Origin: Chloroflexota bacterium
Lineage (GTDB): Bacteria > Chloroflexota > Anaerolineae > DTLA01
NCBI GenBank assembly: GCA_014874485.1
Contig: JADBJK010000052.1
Coordinates: 1 to 64,000, forward strand
DNA: 64,000 nt
Reading direction: 5' to 3'
This document shows, piece after piece, positions 34,152 to 42,109 of this stretch (its first letter is position 1; each line of letters starts with the position of its first letter). The translations under genes were made by a program, and so were the position numbers. The notes below the pieces were generated by a model, which was not told the DNA's origin, did no database searches, and saw nothing but the letters and a program-made list of their open reading frames with translations.

Positions 34152-34346
34152 CTACTTCTCCATCATCTTCTCTAGTTTACGGTACTGATCCGCCAGGAAG
34201 TCGGCGTGGACCTCCTCCTCGTCGCGGAGTTTCAGCAGCAGGGCCTTCAGTTCCGGGTCCTCGGCGAGGCTGGCGGCCAGGTTGTACTTCTCCCAAGCGG
34301 CTTTCTCGTCCATTTCCATGACCTTGAGGAATTGGAGCCAGTTCAT
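34152..34346 (-). CDS. Second small ferritin/rubrerythrin-like half-bundle protein
   Basis: 64 residues, two helices: FLKVMEMDEKAAWEKYNLAASLA (about 6-28) and LKALLLKLRDEEEVHADFLADQYRKLEKMM (about 33-62). It carries one Glu in DEKAAWEKY and one ExxH (EEVH), again half a di-iron site. Its ATG overlaps the TGA of the amidohydrolase (ATGA), so it is translated after it. It differs in sequence from the protein at 33930 and is not a recent duplicate. Together the two would supply the four metal-binding helices of a rubrerythrin core. Confidence 0.8.
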   Translation of the reverse strand: MNWLQFLKVMEMDEKAAWEKYNLAASLAEDPELKALLLKLRDEEEVHADFLADQYRKLEKMMEK

Positions 34347-35227
34347 CTGTTCGTCTCCTTTCTGTGATGTGATGATGTGGAACTGCCATCCGATATTTTG
34401 ATGCCGAGCAGGCGCGCGGCGTTTCGGTACAGAATCTTCTCCTTGGCCTCGTCAGAAAGCGGAAGGGCGCGGATGTCCTCTATGTTCTTCTTCAGGCTGG
34501 GCAGGCCCGGCCAGTCCGAGCCGAACAGCACCTTGTCGGCCAGGCGCTCCAGTTCGGGGAAGTAGGTCAGCAGTTTCTGCGGCGGCAGGCCCGCCAGTTC
34601 CATGTACATGTTGGGGTGCAGCCGCGCCAGGAACGCCGCCTGGTCGTACCAGAACCCGCGCCCGCTGTGGACGAGGATGATGGTGAGGTTCGGGAAGTCC
34701 ACGGCCACCTCGTCCAAGAGCACAGGCTCGCCGAACTTGATCTTGGCCCCCTTGAACACCGACGAGCCGGTGTGGAACATGACGGGAATCCGCCGCTCCT
34801 CGGCCAGGGCGTACAGTGGGTACAGCGACGGGTCGTTGGGGTAGAAGTGGGCATACGTGGGGGCCATCTTCAGCCCGCGCATCCCCAGGTCGTCCAGGCA
34901 GCGGCGCAGCTCCTCGCGGGGGCTGGGCACCAGGTGCGGGTTCACGCTGGCGAAGGGGATGAGCCGCTCGTGGCCGCGGCAGAAGTCGGCGACGAACTCG
35001 TTGGTAACCACGCCAACTGTCTTGGGGTGCATGTCGGGGAGGATCACGGCGTGGGAGATGCCGCAGTCGTCCATGAGCGCCAGCAGCGCGTCCGGCCGCA
35101 TCAGGTTTCGGAACTCTTCCAGGGACGCGCCCTTGACGAGCGACTGCATCCATTCCACAACCCACGGGTGATAGTTCTCGGGTTGGGCCACATGAACGTG
35201 GAAGTCTATGACCGGCGTCGTCGCCAT
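34343..35227 (-). CDS. Amidohydrolase family protein (Amidohydro_2)
   Basis: 294-residue TIM-barrel metal-dependent hydrolase or decarboxylase of the ACMSD-like group. The ATG at 35227 gives the typical start VIDFHVHV (6-13), the HxH metal pair. Further barrel motifs: MRGLKMAPTYAHFYPNDPSLYPLYALAEERRIPVMFHTG (about 140-178; the Lys and His metal-side positions), ILVHSGRGFW (about 205) and the catalytic Asp in VLFGSDWPGLPSL (about 245). The substrate cannot be told. It leads an operon with two small ferritin-like genes, an unusual pairing. A likely promoter lies at 35271-35299. Confidence 0.87.
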   Translation of the reverse strand: MATTPVIDFHVHVAQPENYHPWVVEWMQSLVKGASLEEFRNLMRPDALLALMDDCGISHAVILPDMHPKTVGVVTNEFVADFCRGHERLIPFASVNPHLVPSPREELRRCLDDLGMRGLKMAPTYAHFYPNDPSLYPLYALAEERRIPVMFHTGSSVFKGAKIKFGEPVLLDEVAVDFPNLTIILVHSGRGFWYDQAAFLARLHPNMYMELAGLPPQKLLTYFPELERLADKVLFGSDWPGLPSLKKNIEDIRALPLSDEAKEKILYRNAARLLGIKISDGSSTSSHHRKETNR

Positions 35228-35270
35228 CCCCTGCCCCCTTGTGCGAAGCGTGTGGCCATCGGTGGGCCCA

Positions 35271-35299
35271 AGTATAGCATGGTTTGGCGGATTGGACAA
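35271..35299 (-). promoter_or_regulatory. Probable promoter of amidohydrolase operon (TTGTCC-N17-TATACT)
   Basis: Minus strand TTGTCC (35299-35294), 17 bases, TATACT (35276-35271), about 44 bases upstream of the ATG at 35227. Confidence 0.6.
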
Positions 35300-35370
35300 T
35301 CTCGCGGCGGGAGGTACGCGAATCGGTGGTTTCATTCGTGCCCGTTCGCGCAGGTTCGCGGCTTGCTCTC

Positions 35371-35440
35371 TGTCATGGAGAGCGAAGCGAAGCATCTGGG
35401 TTGGCGAGATTCTTCGCGGCTTCACCGCTTAGAATGACAG
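35371..35440. repeat. Composite dispersed repeat, single copy
   Basis: TGTCATGGAGAGCGAAGCGA at one end and CACCGCTTAGAATGACAG at the other, with GAGATTCTTCGCGGCTT in the middle. One unit of about 70 bases between divergent genes. Confidence 0.8.
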
Positions 35441-35527
35441 GGCGGGGGAGGGCGGCTGGGGATAGCCGCTCTACCCGCATTCGTGCAGATTCGCGGCTCT
35501 TCCATTTCTGCGCTCCCCCGCGAGTTG

Positions 35528-35536
35528 TGTTATAAT
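35528..35536 (+). promoter_or_regulatory. Extended -10 promoter of site-2 protease operon
   Basis: TGTTATAAT: a perfect TATAAT (35531-35536) with the TG of an extended -10 and no good -35. The ATG at 35563 follows with AAAGGAGAAGGG before it. Confidence 0.55.
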
Positions 35537-35562
35537 GCACGCTGAAAGGAGAAGGGTCAAGC

Positions 35563-36216
35563 ATGCTGGATTTGCGCGAGTTCTTGCTGATTCTCATCGG
35601 CGTCGTTCTGGCGATAGACGTGCACGAGTGCGCCCACGCGTGGAGCGCCGACAAACTGGGCGACCCCACGGCGCGCTTCCTGGGGCGCGTTACGCTGAAC
35701 CCCATCAAGCACCTGGACCCCCTGGGCACGGTCATGATCGTCATGAGTTCGCTGTCGGGCTTTGGCATCGGGTGGGGCAAGCCCACGCCGGTGAACCCAT
35801 ACCGGCTGAAGTACGGGGCGCGGACGGGCATGGCGCTGGTGTCGCTGGCGGGGCCGTTGTCCAACCTGCTGACCGCCTTCATCCTGATGCTGCCGTATCG
35901 GATTCTCGGCACCACCATACCGCCCGCGCTGCTGACGATATTGGCGACGTGGGCTTTCGTGAACGTGATTCTGACCGTGTTCAATCTCATCCCGCTGCCG
36001 CCGCTGGACGGGTTCAGCGTGCTCATGGGGATTTTGAGCAGTATCCGGTCGCCCTTCATGCGGAAAGTAACCCAGGACCTGTCGCAGGTGGAAGCCTACG
36101 GGCCGATGGTGTTGCTGGCGGTGCTGGCGGTGGGCTGGGTAACCGGCCGCAGCATCCTGGGCGCGGTCATGGACGGGCCGATTTCGCTCCTCTGGAAGTT
36201 GGTTGCGGGATGGTAG
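35563..36216 (+). CDS. Site-2 protease family (M50) membrane metalloprotease
   Basis: 217-residue intramembrane zinc protease of the short, PDZ-less group. The zinc motif is HECAH (about residues 21-25, in AIDVHECAHAWSADKLGD), and the third ligand lies in NLIPLPPLDGFSVL (about 144-157). GRVTLNPIKHLDPLGT is also typical. Four to six hydrophobic segments. Enzymes of this group (like Bacillus YwhC) have few known substrates. The stop overlaps the ATG of the HD-domain gene, so they are coupled. Confidence 0.92.
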   Translation: MLDLREFLLILIGVVLAIDVHECAHAWSADKLGDPTARFLGRVTLNPIKHLDPLGTVMIVMSSLSGFGIGWGKPTPVNPYRLKYGARTGMALVSLAGPLSNLLTAFILMLPYRILGTTIPPALLTILATWAFVNVILTVFNLIPLPPLDGFSVLMGILSSIRSPFMRKVTQDLSQVEAYGPMVLLAVLAVGWVTGRSILGAVMDGPISLLWKLVAGW

Positions 36217-36695
36217 CCGTGCGGCCTGTGTACCGTGCCAAGCAGTTCTTCCGGGCGTTCCGTCGGCGCGACGTACATGCGTTTGTCGCCGTGGCGCAGG
36301 CGTATCTCTCGCCAAGCCAGTTGGCGCTGTTCAAGCAGATGTCGCCATACGATCAGGAGCATGCCGTGGACGTGCTGACCCGCCTGCGCCGCCAGGGCTG
36401 GCGGGACGCGGAACTCATGCAGGCGGCGCTGCTGCACGACGTGGGCAAGGCGTTCGTCCGGTCTAGCCTGTGGCGGCGGGTGGCGCATGTGCTGCTGTGG
36501 GCCGCCGGGGACACCCGCGTGCGCGATGGCTACGCCCGCCACGCCGACGTGGGCGCAGAGGCCGCCGAACGCGCGGGGAGTCCGCCGCAGGTCGTGGCGC
36601 TCATCCGCAGGCACCACGCGCCGCTGCCCCTGCCGCCGCGCGACCGATTGGACGATTGGCTCATCGCGCTCCACATTGTGGACGAGATGGCTTGA
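36210..36695 (+). CDS. HD-domain protein
   Basis: 161 residues from the ATG at 36210, which overlaps the protease stop (ATGGTAG). HD phosphohydrolase pattern: QEHAVDVLTRLRRQG with its His (about 49), LLHDVGK (the HD pair, about 74-80), YARHADVGAEAAERAG (His about 106) and LIRRHHAPLPLPP (His about 129). These are the usual metal ligands for a small nucleotide or phosphoester hydrolase. It resembles the HD proteins next to short site-2 proteases in other Chloroflexota, but the substrate is not known. Confidence 0.87.
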   Translation: MVAVRPVYRAKQFFRAFRRRDVHAFVAVAQAYLSPSQLALFKQMSPYDQEHAVDVLTRLRRQGWRDAELMQAALLHDVGKAFVRSSLWRRVAHVLLWAAGDTRVRDGYARHADVGAEAAERAGSPPQVVALIRRHHAPLPLPPRDRLDDWLIALHIVDEMA

Positions 36696-36724
36696 CGGGT
36701 TGAGTGTTTGTTGGAGGTGGATGG

Positions 36725-37720
36725 ATGACAAAGCCGAAGATTGCGATTATCGGACTGGGAGTGGTGGGGACTTCGCTGGGCCTGGCGCTGCGCAAGGCCA
36801 ACGCGGACTACGAACTCATCGGCCACGACCGGGACCCGGGCATCTCGCGCGGGGCGGGCAAGGCGGGGGCCGTTCACAAGACCGAATGGAACCTCATCGC
36901 CGCCATTGAGGACGCCGACGCCATCATCCTGGCGCTGCCTCTGCAGGCCATCCGCGACACGCTCCAGCCCATCGCGCCGTACCTGAAGACCGGCGTGGTC
37001 ATCACCGATACGGCCAATGTCAAGGTGCCGGTGATGGCCTGGGCCAAGGAACTGCTGCCGGAGCACGTCAACTTCGTGGGCGGCAACCCCATCCTGCCCA
37101 TGGGCAAGACCGGCCTGGAGCCGGATGCCGACCTGTTCAACGGCGGCGTGTACTGCCTCACGCCGTCGCCCACCGCCGCGCCCATCGCGCTGGACTTCAT
37201 GACCGACCTGGTGCGGCTCATCGGAGCGCAGCCCTTCTTCCTGGACGCGGCGGAGCACGATGGGCTCATTGCGGGCGGCGAGCACCTGCCGATGGTCATC
37301 GCGGCGGCGCTCCTGCGCGCCACCCAGGGCGCGGTCAGTTGGCGCGAGATGCGCAAGGTGGCGGGCGCGGCCTACGAATCCGGGGCCTACCTGGGGCCGG
37401 GCGACTCCGCCGCCTATCGCTACGCCTGCCAGGCCAATTCGGCCAACATCGTGCGCTGGATTGACGAGTTCATGCGGGTGCTGGCCGAACTCCGCCGCCA
37501 GATTGAGGAAGGCGACGCGGACAGCCTGGACGAGTCCTTCCGCCAGGCGCTGGAGATGCGCCGCTCCTGGATGCAGGAGCGCGCCGCAAAGGAATGGGAC
37601 CGGGCCGAGCAGCGCCTGGCGGAGCCGCCGCGCACCAGTTTCCTGCGCCAGGCGATCCTGGGCGGTGGCCTGCCGCCATCCCGGAAGGATGAGGGCAAGA
37701 AAGGCCCCACGACGCGCTGA
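36725..37720 (+). CDS. TyrA-like prephenate/arogenate dehydrogenase family protein
   Basis: 331 residues from the ATG at 36725 (GGAGGTGGA upstream). The N-terminal NAD(P)-binding domain has IAIIGLGVVGTSLGLAL (6-22) and DADAIILALPLQAIRDTL, and the helical C-terminal part has AAEHDGLIAGGEHLPMVIAAALL (about 177-199), matching the TyrA fold. The usual catalytic HPMAG motif reads NPILPMG here (VGGNPILPMGKTG, about 126-138), so the catalytic His is Asn. The later SHLPH appears as EHLPM. It may therefore act on another substrate, or be a non-tyrosine dehydrogenase. No other aromatic-pathway gene is near. Confidence 0.82.
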   Translation: MTKPKIAIIGLGVVGTSLGLALRKANADYELIGHDRDPGISRGAGKAGAVHKTEWNLIAAIEDADAIILALPLQAIRDTLQPIAPYLKTGVVITDTANVKVPVMAWAKELLPEHVNFVGGNPILPMGKTGLEPDADLFNGGVYCLTPSPTAAPIALDFMTDLVRLIGAQPFFLDAAEHDGLIAGGEHLPMVIAAALLRATQGAVSWREMRKVAGAAYESGAYLGPGDSAAYRYACQANSANIVRWIDEFMRVLAELRRQIEEGDADSLDESFRQALEMRRSWMQERAAKEWDRAEQRLAEPPRTSFLRQAILGGGLPPSRKDEGKKGPTTR

Positions 37721-37721
37721 C

Positions 37722-37991
37722 ATGGCTTTCGTGTACATGGTGGAGTGCGCCGACGGCACGTATTACACCGGCTGGACGGTGGACCTGGCCGCGCGGGTGG
37801 CCGCCCACAACGCGGGAACCGGCGCGCGGTACACCCGTAGCCGCCGTCCTGTGCGGCTGGTCTATTGGGAGCGTGCTGCGGATATGTCGTCCGCGCTCAG
37901 GCGCGAGGCGGCGCTGCGGCGCATGTCCCACGCGGACAAACGGCGACTTGCGGCAACCCATGCCGCGAACTCGGAGGAGGGACAACCGTGA
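37722..37991 (+). CDS. GIY-YIG nuclease superfamily protein (UPF0213/YhbQ-like)
   Basis: 89 residues, a single GIY-YIG domain. The start ATG at 37722 follows the previous stop by 1 base. The signature is VYMVECADGTYYTGWTVDLAARVAAHN (4-30, the two Tyr-containing strands), then the catalytic Arg in ARYTRSRRPVRLVYWE and the Glu region EAALRRMSHADKRRLAA. Proteins of this size are small DNA-binding or repair nucleases without a defined role. The stop overlaps the next GTG start (GTGA). Confidence 0.9.
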   Translation: MAFVYMVECADGTYYTGWTVDLAARVAAHNAGTGARYTRSRRPVRLVYWERAADMSSALRREAALRRMSHADKRRLAATHAANSEEGQP

Positions 37992-38704
37992 TCAGCATCT
38001 CGGCGGCGATGCCGGCCTACAACGAAGAGGAAAACGTCGGCCCCATGGTGGAGGCGTTGGATCCCGTCCTGGCGTCCATCACCGACGACTACGAGATCAT
38101 CATCGTGGACGACGGCAGCAAGGACAGGACGGCCGAGCGGGTCATGGAACTGCAAGCGCGGTATCCGAAGGTGCGTCTGGTGCGGCATCCGGTCAACCAG
38201 GGGTTCGGCGCGGCGGTGCACACCGGCTTCACCAGCGCCACCAAGGAGTGGGTCTTCTACACCGACGCCGACCGCCAGTTCAAGGTGGAGGAGATTCACA
38301 AACTCCTGCCGCTGACCGACAAGGCCGACATCATCGCGGGCTACCGCGCGCCGCGGGCCGACCCGTTCCTGCGCAAGGTGTTCGCGTTCGGGTGGTTCTC
38401 TCTGTGCACCGTCCTGTTCGGCTACACGGCCCGCGACATTGACTGCGCCTTCAAGTTGTTCCGCCGCGAAATCCTGGATCACATCCGCGTGGACTCGCGC
38501 GGCGCCACGTTTAGCATAGAGTTTCTCGTGCGGGCCAAGCGGGCGGGCTACCGCATCGCCGAAGTCCCTGTGAGCCATCTCCCCCGCCTGGCCGGGAACC
38601 CGACGGGCGCGAAACTCAGCGTCATCGCCCGCGCCTTCCGCGAACTGTTCCGATTCCGCTTGCGGCTGTGGAAGGAAGGTAGTGGAAAACAGGGGCGCGC
38701 CTGA
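37988..38704 (+). CDS. Glycosyltransferase family 2 protein
   Basis: 238 residues from a GTG at 37988 that overlaps the previous stop; GGAGGAGGG lies before it. GT-A motifs: AAMPAYNEEENVGPMVEAL (6-24), IIIVDDGSKDRT (about 38-49), VFYTDADRQF (about 91, DxD-like), and VPVSHLPRLAGNPTGAKL (about 198-215) as in dolichol-phosphate/polyprenol sugar transferases. No C-terminal membrane segments are seen. It likely adds a sugar to a polyprenyl phosphate or a growing lipid-linked chain. The next gene is a GT4 glycosyltransferase. Confidence 0.9.
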   Translation: MISISAAMPAYNEEENVGPMVEALDPVLASITDDYEIIIVDDGSKDRTAERVMELQARYPKVRLVRHPVNQGFGAAVHTGFTSATKEWVFYTDADRQFKVEEIHKLLPLTDKADIIAGYRAPRADPFLRKVFAFGWFSLCTVLFGYTARDIDCAFKLFRREILDHIRVDSRGATFSIEFLVRAKRAGYRIAEVPVSHLPRLAGNPTGAKLSVIARAFRELFRFRLRLWKEGSGKQGRA

Positions 38705-38780
38705 GTGGAGTCGGCGTCAACTCCGGCTGCAACAGCACAACACCGGCAGGGCGTTGCGCTGTGGTAGAAGGTAGCGGGAT

Positions 38781-39995
38781 ATGGTAGGCGATTCGCGTCC
38801 CCTGCGCATCCTGGCAATAGCCCCGACATCCTTCTTCGCCGATTATGGCTGCCACGTGCGCATCCTGCAGCAGATCACGGCCCTGCAGGGGCGCGGGCAC
38901 GGAATCCGCCTGCTGACGTATCCGACCGGGCGAGACGTGCCCGGCATCGCCACGTCCCGTGCAGGGGGCTGGCCCGGCGTCAGGGGGCTGCAAATCGGCC
39001 CGCACCCGGCCAAGCCCCTGCTGGACGCCTCGCTGCTGGCGCACGCCCTGGCGACGGCGCGGCGCTGGCAGGCCGACGTGGTCATCGGCTACCTGCACGA
39101 GGGCGCGATCATCGGCCACTTCGTGGCGAAGCGCCTGCGCGTCCCGCTGGCCTTTGACTACCAGGGGAGCCTCGCGGGCGAACTGGCAGGGCACGGCTGG
39201 CTGAAGCCTGGCAGGCTGGCCTACCGTCTGGTGCGCGGCCTGGAACGGCGGATTCACCGCCGCGCCGACCTCATCCTGTGCAGTTCCCAGCACGCTGTGT
39301 CGGCGCTCCGCCAGGATGGGGACTGCGCGCGGGTTCTGGCGTTCCCCGACCGCGTGGACACCGCGTTCTTTGACCCCGACCGCTTCCCCGATTCCACGCG
39401 CCGCGAACTGAGGGCCACGCTGGGCGTCCCCACCGACCGCAAGGTCATCGTGTACCTTGGCCTGTTGGGCAAGCATCAGGGCATCGCGCATCTCCTGGAG
39501 GCGGCAGCCGCATGGCCTTCGTCGGCCCCACCCGCGCATTTCGTCATCATGGGGTATCCCGACGCCGACATGTACCGTCGCCTGGCCGACGAGATGGGCC
39601 TGGCAGGCCGCGTTACGTTCACGGGCAAGGTCGCCTACGACGACGCTCCCCGCTACCTTTCCATCGGCGACGTGGCCGTGGCGCCGAAGGTCTCGGACAC
39701 CGAGGGGCACGGCAAACTGCTGAACTACATGGCGATGCGCCTGCCGACGGTGGCGTTTGACTCGCCCGTGAGCCGCGAGTACCTGGCCGACCTGGGCCGC
39801 TATGCACCCGTCGGCGACTCGCAAACGCTGGCGGCGCTGCTGGCCGAACTCGCCGCTTCGGACGACACGCAGGCCCTGGGGCAAGCCCTGCGGCAGCGGG
39901 CGCAGGCCGAGTTCTCCGCCGACGCCCTTGGCCTCGCACTGGAGCGCGCCCTGCAGTCCATTGCAGGCGCTCACACTGCGGCGTCGGGAGGGTAA
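38781..39995 (+). CDS. Glycosyltransferase family 4 (GT-B) protein
   Basis: 404 residues. The N-terminal domain begins LRILAIAPTSFFADYGCHVRILQQITAL with the glycine-poor donor loop of GT4 enzymes, and the C-terminal domain has KVIVYLGLLGKHQGIAHLLEAA (about 222-243), HFVIMGYPDADMYRRLADEMGLAGRVTFTGKVAYDDAPRYL and the nucleotide-sugar contact SDTEGHGKLLNYMAMRLPTVAFD (the E-x7-E-like region, about 307-330). It transfers a sugar from a nucleotide donor to a glycan or lipid; the sugar is not predictable. Downstream is a TPR protein with its own GGGAGGG site. Confidence 0.9.
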   Translation: MVGDSRPLRILAIAPTSFFADYGCHVRILQQITALQGRGHGIRLLTYPTGRDVPGIATSRAGGWPGVRGLQIGPHPAKPLLDASLLAHALATARRWQADVVIGYLHEGAIIGHFVAKRLRVPLAFDYQGSLAGELAGHGWLKPGRLAYRLVRGLERRIHRRADLILCSSQHAVSALRQDGDCARVLAFPDRVDTAFFDPDRFPDSTRRELRATLGVPTDRKVIVYLGLLGKHQGIAHLLEAAAAWPSSAPPAHFVIMGYPDADMYRRLADEMGLAGRVTFTGKVAYDDAPRYLSIGDVAVAPKVSDTEGHGKLLNYMAMRLPTVAFDSPVSREYLADLGRYAPVGDSQTLAALLAELAASDDTQALGQALRQRAQAEFSADALGLALERALQSIAGAHTAASGG

Positions 39996-40001
39996 TCGGC
40001 C

Positions 40002-41384
40002 ATGATGCGGGCGCTGGGGCGAGTCGTGGCGCTTCTGGCGATTCTCGCGGCGCTGACCCCTGCCCTGCGCGACCCGTTCGCAGGCGTGGCCGCGCAGGTG
40101 GCCGACGGCGACGCGCACGCGCGGGCGGGCGAATGGACCCTGGCGCGTGCCGCCTACGAGGAGGCGCTGGCCGCGTTGCCGGGGCGCGCGGCGCTTCTAC
40201 TGCGGCTTGGGGCAGCGCAGTCGGCTCTGCACCTGCGGGACGACGCAAGGCAATCCCTGGCGGAGGCAGCGGCTGCACCCTGGACGCGGGCGCGGGCGCT
40301 GGCCGGGTTGGCCGAGGCCGAGGAGGACACCTACCGCGCCGCGCGCCTCTGGGCCGAGGCGGTGCGCGCAGGCCGGAACGATGCCCCCGTGCTGGGCCGC
40401 TACGCGGAGTACCTCTGGCAGCGCGGGGATTTGGAGCAGGCCCGCCCCATCGTTGACCGCTGGCTGCGCCTCGCGCCCGAAGACGAGAACGCCCGCCTGC
40501 GCGCGGGCATCCTGCGACTGCTGGACGGCGACCCCGACGGAGCGGCGACGCTCCTGCGCGGTGTCGGCGCTGCAAGCCCACTCTTGGCGGCGCTGAGCGT
40601 GGGCGACGCGCCCGCTTCGCCCGACTTCTCCCTTCGCGTCGGCGTGGCGTTGCTGTCCATGGGCGAGCACCAGGCCGCGCGGGTGCTGTTCGCGCGGGCG
40701 CGGGATTTGGCCCCCGACTCGCCCGTGGCGCAGTCGTACTACGCCTACTGCCTGCACCTGGCGGGCGATGACGCGGCTGCGCTGGGGCTGCTGCGGGATG
40801 CCGCCGCCCGCTGGCCCGCCTATCCGCTGGCCTGGTACTTCCTGGGCGAGGTGGAGCGGGACGCGGGCCGCTTTGCCACCGCGCGGGGATACTACGCCCG
40901 GCTCCTGGCCCTGGACCCAGAGAACGCCGCCGCGTGCGTGGCGCTGGCCGACGCCTACGCCGCCGACAACCTCTTCGCCGACGCCGAGGCGTGGTACGTG
41001 CGGGCGACGGAACTCTCGCCGCAGGATGGGCGCTTCTGGCTGGCGCTGGCGCAGTTCTACGTGGAGCACCTGGCCGGCGTGGCGGGCAAAGGCGTGGCCG
41101 CCGCACGAAAGGCCGTCTCGCTCCTGCCCGACGACCCAGCGGCCCACGACGCGCTCGGCTGGGCGCTGTTCCTGTCCGGCGACATGGCCGCCGCGCAGGA
41201 CTCGCTGGAAACCGCCCTGCGACTGGACGGCGACAGCCCGTCGGCGCAATACCACGCGGGGAGCCTCTACTACGCGCTGGGCGACCGCGCCCGTGCCGTG
41301 TACCACCTGACGCGCGTGCTGGACGTGCAGCCCGACGGCCGTTATGCGGCGCTGGCCCGCGACCTGCTGCGCGTGCTGAAGTAG
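40002..41384 (+). CDS. Tetratricopeptide-repeat protein, probably exported
   Basis: 460 residues. The N-terminus MMRALGRVVALLAILAALTPALRDPFAGVAAQ looks like a signal peptide or anchor. The rest is an alpha-solenoid of TPR-like pairs (ARAGEWTLARAAYEEALAALPG, YAEYLWQRGDLEQARPIVDRWLRLAP, YAYCLHLAGDDAAALGLLRDAAARWP, YHAGSLYYALGDRARAVYHLTRVLDVQP). TPR solenoids bind other proteins; this one probably scaffolds the envelope glycan enzymes encoded just upstream, which is inference from position. It follows the GT4 gene by 6 bases. Confidence 0.85.
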   Translation: MMRALGRVVALLAILAALTPALRDPFAGVAAQVADGDAHARAGEWTLARAAYEEALAALPGRAALLLRLGAAQSALHLRDDARQSLAEAAAAPWTRARALAGLAEAEEDTYRAARLWAEAVRAGRNDAPVLGRYAEYLWQRGDLEQARPIVDRWLRLAPEDENARLRAGILRLLDGDPDGAATLLRGVGAASPLLAALSVGDAPASPDFSLRVGVALLSMGEHQAARVLFARARDLAPDSPVAQSYYAYCLHLAGDDAAALGLLRDAAARWPAYPLAWYFLGEVERDAGRFATARGYYARLLALDPENAAACVALADAYAADNLFADAEAWYVRATELSPQDGRFWLALAQFYVEHLAGVAGKGVAAARKAVSLLPDDPAAHDALGWALFLSGDMAAAQDSLETALRLDGDSPSAQYHAGSLYYALGDRARAVYHLTRVLDVQPDGRYAALARDLLRVLK

Positions 41385-41510
41385 GGCGATCGCCGAGATA
41401 TTCGGATTTCCAATGCCCAGGATATGGGGCGAAAAACCTTATCACACTCTTTCGTGCGATTCGTACCCCAACCGTTCCCCTCCGGCGCTCGCAGGCAAGT
41501 GCTCTACTCG

Positions 41511-41529
41511 CGAGGGCTCGCCCTCGTTT
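41511..41529 (+). terminator. Short hairpin with T-run, weak terminator
   Basis: CGAGGG (41511-41516) pairs with CCCTCG (41521-41526) around CTCG and is followed by TTT. It lies between the TPR gene and the GntR promoter; the T-run is too short for high confidence. Confidence 0.4.
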
Positions 41530-41585
41530 GGAGTTCCCCGCCGGAAAAATAAGCCAATTGTACTATTGAAATTAGTAGAATCTTC

Positions 41586-41614
41586 TTGACAAGTCGCCCG
41601 TCTTGTGCTATAAT
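41586..41614 (+). promoter_or_regulatory. Consensus promoter of GntR-SPFH operon (TTGACA-N17-TATAAT)
   Basis: Perfect TTGACA (41586-41591), 17-base spacer, perfect TATAAT (41609-41614) with an upstream TG (extended -10). This is the strongest promoter in the window by match to consensus. It needs a repressor to be useful, and an operator-like palindrome overlaps it. Confidence 0.9.
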
Positions 41615-41638
41615 TGTACTAGTTAGAATCATACAATT
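41612..41638 (+). promoter_or_regulatory. Probable GntR (YtrA-type) operator
   Basis: AATTGTA (41612-41618) and TACAATT (41632-41638) are exact inverted repeats separated by 13 bases. They overlap the end of the -10 box and the start site. A second half-related stretch AATTGTACTA lies upstream at 41556-41565, next to TACTA/TAGTA. Binding of the encoded GntR protein here would shut off its own promoter. Confidence 0.75.
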
Positions 41639-41650
41639 TCGGAGGCGCGT

Positions 41651-42091
41651 GTGAACATCCGAATCAACGCCGAGAGCGGCGTGCCCATCTACATGCAGAT
41701 CGTGGATCGCATTCGGCACCTTGTCGCCACCGGCGCGCTAAGGCCCGGCCAACAGTTGCCCACCATACGCCAGTTGGCCGTGGATCTGCGGGTGGACCCG
41801 AACACCGTGGCCCGCGCCTACGCGATCCTGGATAGCCAGGGCGTCATCTCCACGCAACAGGGGCGTGGCACGTACATCGCGGAGCATCCGGATGAGGCGC
41901 GGCTGGCCGCATTTCGGGCGGAGCAACTGCGGCAGATGATGGACCATGCCATCCTGGACGCCCTGAGCCTGGGATACCGAGCCGCGGAGGTGCGCGCTGC
42001 CTTTCTGGAGCAGTTGGCCCGTTGGGAGGAGCACGCGCAGGACAAGAAGCAAGGCGAGAACATCGGGGGAAATTCGCCCGATTCCCAATAG
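41651..42091 (+). CDS. GntR-family transcriptional regulator, YtrA subfamily
   Basis: 146 residues from a GTG at 41651 (CGGAGG upstream). N-terminal winged helix (about 10-75): PIYMQIVDRIRHLVATGALRPGQQLPTIRQLAVDLRVDPNTVARAYAILDSQGVISTQQGRGTYI, a textbook GntR helix-turn-helix. The short C-terminal helical part (about 80-125) places it in the YtrA subfamily, which lacks a large ligand domain and usually represses neighbouring transporter genes. It probably represses its own promoter through the 41612-41638 palindrome. The SPFH gene follows in the same transcript. Confidence 0.93.
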   Translation: MNIRINAESGVPIYMQIVDRIRHLVATGALRPGQQLPTIRQLAVDLRVDPNTVARAYAILDSQGVISTQQGRGTYIAEHPDEARLAAFRAEQLRQMMDHAILDALSLGYRAAEVRAAFLEQLARWEEHAQDKKQGENIGGNSPDSQ

Positions 42092-42109
42092 CAGACGAGG
42101 AGGACAAGA

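Noticed and set aside
39619-41445. 608-codon minus-strand frame over the GT4 and TPR genes
   Set aside because: Extremely Arg/Pro-rich translation opposite two well-supported genes.
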